The notes beneath the pieces were generated by a model. That model saw only the letters and a list, made by a program, of their open reading frames with translations, was not told the origin of the DNA and ran no database searches. A stretch of DNA of 64,000 nucleotides, from the NCBI GenBank assembly GCA_963738835.1, contig CAVTYH010000005.1, forward strand, positions 572,042-636,041. Reading direction: 5' to 3'. Each line of letters begins with the position of its first letter. Position 1 is the stretch's first letter. Positions 58,712 to 64,000 of the stretch are shown here, piece by piece. Source of the stretch: CAVTYH01 sp963738835. Its GTDB lineage: Bacteria; Planctomycetota; Planctomycetia; Pirellulales; JADZDJ01. The position numbers and the translations under genes were made by a program.

Positions 58712-59640
58712 CTATGCGCCAAAGCTCTGCAGCGAGAAGGCTTCGCTGAAATCAACGCCTGATTCGAACACGAGATCCACGTCGCTGCCGCCGTTAAATG
58801 TTCCCCGGCGGCCGAAAACGCCGGTCAAGTGCAGTTCGTCAATTCCGCCGCCAAGGTTTACATTCATTTCGTCGGCCTGCGACTCGGTCAGGAAGACCGC
58901 GTCGTGATCCGCGCCTGTGTCGATCGACAACTTTGCGTTCACTCCAACTTCATTGATGCCCACGATGTCGCGCCGGCGCCGGTGTTGATCGTGGCATTAT
59001 GCCCGATGCTCATGAACGACAGGTCAATGACGTCGTCCTGAGTATCCGTGCCAGTACTGATGGTCAAATCGTGTCGCACCAGCGAATTGTGCAAACTCAA
59101 GAATCCGATCCCGTTGCCCATTTTGATCGTCAGGTCGTTCAGCCCGTTGTCAACGTTGGGCGCACCGAAGCTGCCGCGGATGTCGTATTTATCCGTATTA
59201 ACTCCGCCGGTGATCTTGGCGTCGTCACTGACGGTAATGCCTTTGATGAATAGCACATTGTTGCCGTCGCCGAGCTTAAGGTCCAGGCTTCGCGGAATGA
59301 TGAATTTGTTGTCGGTTAAATCGTTGCCCATCGTCAGCGTGTCGTTGCCCCCAGCCAGGTCGATCAGGAAATCGCGCTTGACGCCGGTGAAAACGTGGCC
59401 CGCGCCCCCATTAATCGTCGTGCCGTTGACGCCATTAATGAAAAAGCTGCCCGGCACGACTTGGCCCTGGGTAATGGTTTGGAAAATCGCCACCTCGTTT
59501 CCGCCTTTGTCGCCGGTGATTTTCAAATCGCCCTTCACGACACTGACGGCGACGTTGCCGGTCATCATGGTTCGCGGTTCCAAGGCCTGAAAAGCCAATT
59601 TACGATAGTCGCGTTTCAAATTGTGCGACATGCTTGCCAT
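58712..59640 (-). CDS. LEPR-xLL surface protein with beta-helix-like repeats (frame break near 58975)
   Basis: The start MASMSHNLKRDYRKLAFQAL runs into EPRTMMTGN, the LEPR-xLL motif. The rest is rich in short Gly/Asn/Asp repeats (LIDLAGGNDTLTMGNDLTDN; LDLKLGDGNNVLFIKG), suggesting a beta-helix or calcium-binding stack. The frame ends in ATSWASMKLE, but the next frame continues GINEVGVNAKLSIDTGADHD to a stop at 58712. One lost base near 58975 joins them to about 309 residues. It is probably exported. Function unknown; third LEPR-type gene in the window. Confidence 0.7.
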
Positions 59641-59841
59641 GACAAATTCCCTTATGTGATGAGTTGTTTTGCACTTCCGGTCTGCCAGACCATCTGCCAG
59701 TCCCGGTGCAACCTTGTAAGCGGAGAACGGGGAAATTTGTTACAGGATCAAAAATGCTGGCATTCTGGAGCTGGATCGATTAGGTTAGCCGGGGTTTTCG
59801 GACAGCGAGGACCAGGGCGAGCGTTTCGTAAGGAGGAAGCC

Positions 59842-61482
59842 ATGAGCCCTAACCGCCCGAGCGTCGTTAACGCTTTCCGGCCGTTAATAAGCGGTTCTCG
59901 TGCCGCGGCGACATTTATCTTTGGCTGCTCCCTGCTTGCCGCCGCAACAACAGCCGGAAATGTTTTCGCCGCTGAACCAGCATTTACTCCAGCGGAAGCA
60001 GCGAGGGCGCCAATCAAAATTGAAAATATTGAGCAGGCGCCAAGCATCGATCGAGGCACGACCACATTTCATTTTAAGGTCAATGAACCGGCTGGAACTC
60101 GATTTTACGTCTCCTATCAACATCGCGACGTGCGCGGTGGAGCAAGCACGAATCATGTATGGCAGATCGAAGGCGACAAGGGAGCGGAAGTCGAGCTGAG
60201 TTTCGGCTATCGATCGGAGTACAACGGTGATCGTTCGGTGAGTCCGCTGGAAAGTTCCGAGGAGATGCTGGAATATCGCGTCAATGTGAAAGGCTGCATT
60301 GGCTCGCCGGGTTTGGTGACAATTGTCAGCGCTCCTCTGTACCGCACTCCGCCGGAGGAGCGACAGATGTTCCTGCCGAAGTCGAGCACGGACGATGGTG
60401 CCTTGACCGCTGATGGAGCCCGGCGTCTGCTTTTGGCGGTTCCGAAACTCGACGCGGCGGAACAGGGCAAATCCACTGATCTCGGCAACCGCGAGCCGTG
60501 CACCGAGCTGATTATTGGTTTCCACAAGGATCCGCCGTCGGCAAAGCCCGATCCGCTTCAGCATTTGTTCGCCAACTGGAGTCGGCAAAGCCAGGAAGTC
60601 GGCGCGGCCCACATCAAGTACCGAATGCTTCGAACCGGCGGTAGCAGTTTAGCGCTCTTATCGCAAGCCAGGGTGAACGAGATTCTTTCGGCCGTCGATT
60701 TAGACAATCACCCAGAGAACTTTGCGGATACCGCGCAAAAATTGCTCTCCGTAGATGCACGCGAGAAACCGATATTCGACAAACCTTGGGCAGAAGGCGA
60801 ATTCTTCATGTTGGGGCTTCGGACGCATGATCAGCTTTCGTCGTTTATTCGAGTCTATGACGGCGAGTGGGACTTCAATTACTCCGTGCCTAACAACCAG
60901 ATCAGCGTGCATCGAGCAGGCGAATCGTCGATGGCACGTACGACTTTGGGCGAATTTCGGATTCGCCCTCCGGACATCACCAATTTCAAACCCGACTTGA
61001 AATTGTTGCCCAGCGGCGATGCAGTTCTTTCGTCTTCGGCTGGCGGAAACTCTTCCACTCAATGGACCGCAGTTCCATCGACCGGCTTTATCCGACGCAG
61101 CAGCTTCGTGTTCGAGTCCAAGCCGAGTTCCGAGGCACAATCGGCCAAACCGAACCGCACTGCCCGTGATGAGTTTCAGTACGCTCCGAAGACCTACCCA
61201 GGCCGTATCGTCTTTCCGAGTCTGCTGATTAAGACGCGCTACTCAAACGACAAGCTGACGTCGCTTGAGATGCTCCTGATCGATTCGGCCGAGTTCAACG
61301 ATTCGATCCAGAAAAACCAGCTCGAATTGGCCGCCCCAGCCAATGCGAAGGTTTTTCTCTTCAACAAAGCCCCTGTAAAGCAGCCGAAATTTCTGGCGCT
61401 GCCCAAGGATATTAGCGATGTAGCCGGATTTCTCCACGATCAAAAATTTCTTCCGGCCGATTCGAGTGAGGATTCGCCGTGA
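59842..61482 (+). CDS. Exported protein of unknown function
   Basis: The ATG at 59842 follows a perfect AGGAGG with a 5-base gap, one of the best ribosome sites in the window, and gives 546 residues. A signal peptide (FIFGCSLLAAATTAGNVFAA) ends near residue 42. The mature protein is mixed alpha/beta with no motif I recognise; FHFKVNEPAGTRFYVSYQHR near the start suggests a beta sandwich. It is divergent from the LEPR gene and 49 bases before a membrane-anchored gene on the same strand. Confidence 0.75.
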   Translation: MSPNRPSVVNAFRPLISGSRAAATFIFGCSLLAAATTAGNVFAAEPAFTPAEAARAPIKIENIEQAPSIDRGTTTFHFKVNEPAGTRFYVSYQHRDVRGGASTNHVWQIEGDKGAEVELSFGYRSEYNGDRSVSPLESSEEMLEYRVNVKGCIGSPGLVTIVSAPLYRTPPEERQMFLPKSSTDDGALTADGARRLLLAVPKLDAAEQGKSTDLGNREPCTELIIGFHKDPPSAKPDPLQHLFANWSRQSQEVGAAHIKYRMLRTGGSSLALLSQARVNEILSAVDLDNHPENFADTAQKLLSVDAREKPIFDKPWAEGEFFMLGLRTHDQLSSFIRVYDGEWDFNYSVPNNQISVHRAGESSMARTTLGEFRIRPPDITNFKPDLKLLPSGDAVLSSSAGGNSSTQWTAVPSTGFIRRSSFVFESKPSSEAQSAKPNRTARDEFQYAPKTYPGRIVFPSLLIKTRYSNDKLTSLEMLLIDSAEFNDSIQKNQLELAAPANAKVFLFNKAPVKQPKFLALPKDISDVAGFLHDQKFLPADSSEDSP

Positions 61483-61531
61483 GCACACGCGCAATCATGA
61501 TCCAACTCATTGACTTTCAGCGTCTGCTGCG

Positions 61532-62123
61532 ATGACCACTTCTTCGCCGACCGTTGTCCGTACTTCGCGCCACCTTTTTCGCTTCAGTTTGCGCACGCTG
61601 CTGATTGTGGTTACTGTGGCTGCAATTGGCTCGTGGGTTTACTGGAGCGGTTGGCCGCGGTTCTGGATTTTTTGGCAGCAAACTCAGTTTGAGAACGGCG
61701 CCCGGCGACTTAAGGTCGGCAGCGTGCCGCTGACCGGCATGCAGTTGGTGTCGGGCAAGAATCTGCAAAGTACCACTTACACTTCCGATGGGCGCGGCCG
61801 TTTGATCGGCCTGACGAAGCATGTTTGGCCCAACGCGGTGTATTGCATCTATTACGTTTTTCCGCGCGGCTACAGTGGCGGCATGATGAATTGCCCTTGC
61901 GACAGCGTGGAAGTATTTCGCTTGCCGCCGGTACCGCCGGGTTACCTTGCACGAACGACCGCGGGACGTGAGAGGACAGGCCAAACCGATGGCAAACCCG
62001 GCCCGCGGCGCCCAACTCGGGGCTTACCTGACCGATTTTCTGGCCGTGATTTCCGGCGATCGGCAGGACAACCATGGATTGCAGTACGAGCTAATCCACG
62101 CTGATCCGCCGGCTAAGCCGTAG
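61532..62123 (+). CDS. Planctomycete membrane-anchored hypothetical protein (frame break near 61953)
   Basis: The N-terminus ends with FRFSLRTLLIVVTVAAIGSW, the typical planctomycete anchor also seen in the two LRR genes. The first frame is good to VEVFRLPPVPPGY near 61953. The next frame then gives TLHERPRDVRGQAKPM and YLTDFLAVISGDRQDNHG to a stop at 62123. One lost base joins them to about 197 residues. No function is known. It converges with the DUF6174-like gene, whose end lies 11 bases away. Confidence 0.65.
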
Positions 62124-62134
62124 AAAACGCTGCG

Positions 62135-62883
62135 TTAATTCAATCTTGCACCACGCTCCCGGAGTTGATTGCAAACGGCTCTTCTGCGATCTCTGCGACT
62201 TTGCTCGCGGCCAGTTTTCGCGATCACTTCGCTGTGAACTTCGTGATTCGCCACTTGGCGTCGGCACCGGTGGGGGAACGCGGTGGTATTGGGTTGGGTA
62301 GCCAAGTTGGGATCGAAGAGTCCGCGCGGGACGACTGGTTCGGGTTGAGGCGAGGCAGTTCGATCTGCAAGCCTCTGTTCGCCTGAGACACTGCTGGACA
62401 AGCCAGCAGTGGCACTCTTGGACGAATCCCCCTCGCCCTGCCCTCGCCCCGATGAAAGAGTTTGATTCGGTCCGGTGGCCACTGTGTGCGGGGCCATGCA
62501 AACTTCCAGATCGCGTCCGATGATGGTGAAGAGACCGGGCACCGACCAATCGTCCCACGTGTGTGGCGGTGTGGGGCGATTATTCATCGTCATGGCGACG
62601 ACGTTGCCATGGCGAACTTCAACATGGTACAAGGCGGGATTGACGCCGCTCTGTTCGATGTCCATGTCGTAATCGGCGGGCCGTTTGCCGACCAGCGACT
62701 GACGGCGGCGTCCAGAATTTCAAACGTGATCGGCGGCAGTTCTTTGGCACGCATGGAGACGACGATAGCGATCGTGCCGACAATCGCGATGGCCGAACCG
62801 AGCGACATGCCGATGGCGTAATTCCGCAACCGGGATGGCCGGTGGGAAGGTCGCGTGATTTCCGCTGGATCGTTTTCGTTCAT
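62135..62883 (-). CDS. DUF6174-like membrane protein (frame break near 62680)
   Basis: The ATG at 62883 starts MNENDPAEITRPSHRPSRLR, and a membrane helix follows (AIGMSLGSAIAIVGTIAIVV). At AVSRWSANGP the frame breaks, and the next frame continues ADYDMDIEQSGVNPALYHVE and TWDDWSVPGLFTIIGRDLEV, the pattern of DUF6174. One lost base near 62680 explains it. The last 80 residues are unlike the family and run through a GGGCGAGGG-type repeat and a CACTGCTGG hairpin, so the natural stop may have been replaced by repeat insertion. Function unknown. Confidence 0.6.
62389..62411. repeat. CACTGCTGG hairpin in the 3' part of the DUF6174 gene
   Basis: CACTGCTGG, a 5-base loop and CCAGCAGTG form a perfect 9-base stem. 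Next to it lies a CCTCGCCCTGCCCTCGCCCC tract. Both look like dispersed intergenic repeats that now form part of an open frame. Confidence 0.65.
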
Positions 62884-62975
62884 ATCAACTGGTATTGTAG
62901 CGGAATTTCGGGCTCAGAAGCGCCTGCGAAAATTGCGATCGCCTTTCTGCCGGGCGAACATGCAAGCCGCGGCAC

Positions 62976-63003
62976 TTGTCATGGTTGCCACGGCGTTTAG
63001 AAT
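62976..63003 (+). promoter_or_regulatory. Predicted promoter for argG
   Basis: TTGTCA at 62976-62981 and TAGAAT at 62998-63003 are 16 bases apart. Transcription from about 63010 would give a leader of some 165 bases before argG. No ARG box was recognised. Confidence 0.45.
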
Positions 63004-63176
63004 GGGCTACGGCGCAGAGCTCCAACTGGAAATTGAACCGCAAAGGATAACCATGGTTCGCCGAGGAGAAACGGAGCGACCAAGCGTGATCCTAGAATTC
63101 CCGTGTTTGCTCTGCACAGTTTCTGCGTACTGTGCGGTGAAAAATTAGGCGTAAACAAACAGGAAGAAATACTCTC

Positions 63177-64000
63177 ATGCCTAGTTGTGTGTTGGCTTAC
63201 TCGGGCGGGTTGGATACGTCGGTCATTCTTGGTTGGCTGCAGGAAGAAGGCTACAAAGTTCACGCCGTGTATGTGGACTTGGGGCAGCCGTGCGAAGATC
63301 GGAATGCCATTTTGAAAAAGGCCACCGATTGCGGGGCGTCGTCGTCTCGATTGATTGATGCAAGGAGAAAGCTATCCCGCGATTTTGCGTTTCCGGTGTT
63401 GCAGTGGCAGGCGAAGTACGAAGGTATTTACCTCTTGGGCACTTCAATCGCCCGGCCGCTGATCACGAAAAAGTGTTTGCAGGTTGCCCGCGAGGTAAAG
63501 GCCGATGCCTATGCCGCCATCGCACAACCGGTAAGGGAAACGATCAATGCCGGTTCCAGCTGGCCGCCGACGCGCTGGCACCGGGCACGCAGGTAATTGC
63601 GCCGTGGCGAATTGAGAAGTTTCGACAGCGCTTTCCGGGACGCACGCGAAATGATCGCGTTTTGCGAGCAGAAAAAAAATTCCGGTAAAGGCTTCCGTCG
63701 CCAAACCGTACAGCAGCGATGAGAACTGTCTGCACATCAGTTACGAAGCGGGCAAGCTCGAAGATTTGACGGTGAATGGTGTCGAGCTGGTCGATTTCGG
63801 CATGACGGTTTCGCCGCAGCAGGCACCGGACAAGATCGAAACACTGACAATTGGTTTCCAAACAGGCGTGCCGACGACGCTCAAAAAATCAACAAATTCG
63901 TCGCTGGCGATGGTCCGGCTCAACAAAATTGGCGGCCGCAACGGTGTGGGCCGGATCGACATTGTCGAAAATCGCTTCGTCGGCATGAAAAGCCGGGGCG
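63177..64000 (+). CDS. argG: Argininosuccinate synthase, 5' part (several frame breaks, cut by window end)
   Basis: ArgG joins citrulline and aspartate with ATP in arginine synthesis. The start MPSCVLAYSGGLDTSVILGW holds the PP-loop, and YEGIYLLGTSIARPLI follows. The frame then breaks near 63520; the next frame has TGKGNDQCRFQLAADALAPG. It breaks again near 63650 and at an A8 run (63672-63679), where A7 is expected. The last frame gives IPVKASVAKPYSSDENCLHI and IGGRNGVGRIDIVENRFVG up to the window edge. With breaks repaired it follows the short ArgG class closely. A dead gene is possible, but homopolymer error is likelier. Confidence 0.9.

Overview
The window looks like chromosome from a member of the Planctomycetota, probably related to Pirellulales. 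This is inference from several signs: surface proteins with an N-terminal LEPR-xLL-type motif, a PEP-CTERM tail, leucine-rich-repeat proteins with the membrane anchor RWLRFSLRT, a DUF6174-like protein, split ExbB/ExbD-like genes, short operons and many palindromic repeats between genes. GC content is moderately high. No rRNA, tRNA, CRISPR array, prophage or insertion sequence was found.

Layout. 1-3.7 kb: gatB, a SAM hydrolase (DUF62) and bioA. 3.8-9.4 kb: two ExbD-like proteins and an ExbB/MotA-like channel, with queD between them and queC after. 10-15.3 kb: a hydrolase-fold protein lacking its catalytic residues, malate dehydrogenase, a PAQR/hemolysin III protein, a MerR-GyrI regulator and a zinc-ribbon membrane protein. 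15.7-20 kb: two exported TPR proteins. 20-22.3 kb: a PadR regulator with a nearly leaderless promoter, a Clp-N membrane protein, and an integron-cassette-like gene ending in an attC-like site. 22.4-27.1 kb: xerD, a YhaM-like nuclease, a phosphotransferase and a MATE pump. 27.5-33.4 kb is accessory: an RTX-calpain protease, two related LRR genes separated by a HicA-like gene pair, and a repeat field with three related foldback elements. 33.4-42.7 kb: metH, a three-gene ATPase operon that may serve exopolysaccharide export, thiO and a DUF3500 protein. 42.9-48.7 kb: one giant cyclophilin/cadherin-like/DUF4114 surface protein. 48.9-57.6 kb: mutM, trpBA, a PEP-CTERM peroxidase, and marR with a cation/proton antiporter. 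57.6-64 kb: repeats, another LEPR protein, secreted or membrane planctomycete families, and argG running off the end.

Caution on sequence quality. I count about sixteen single-base frame breaks in otherwise well-conserved genes, including trpA, metH and argG. Some lie in homopolymers, such as an A8 run in argG. Most are probably assembly or sequencing indels rather than true pseudogenes. Such genes are annotated over their full reconstructed span.

Best leads for something new: the HicA-like pair at 30458-30953; the three foldback elements at 32872-33303, whose stems are kept while their sequence changes; a shared leader element 36-42 nt upstream of three unrelated start codons; the lone attC-like site at 22212-22305; and the PadR/Clp-N membrane pair.
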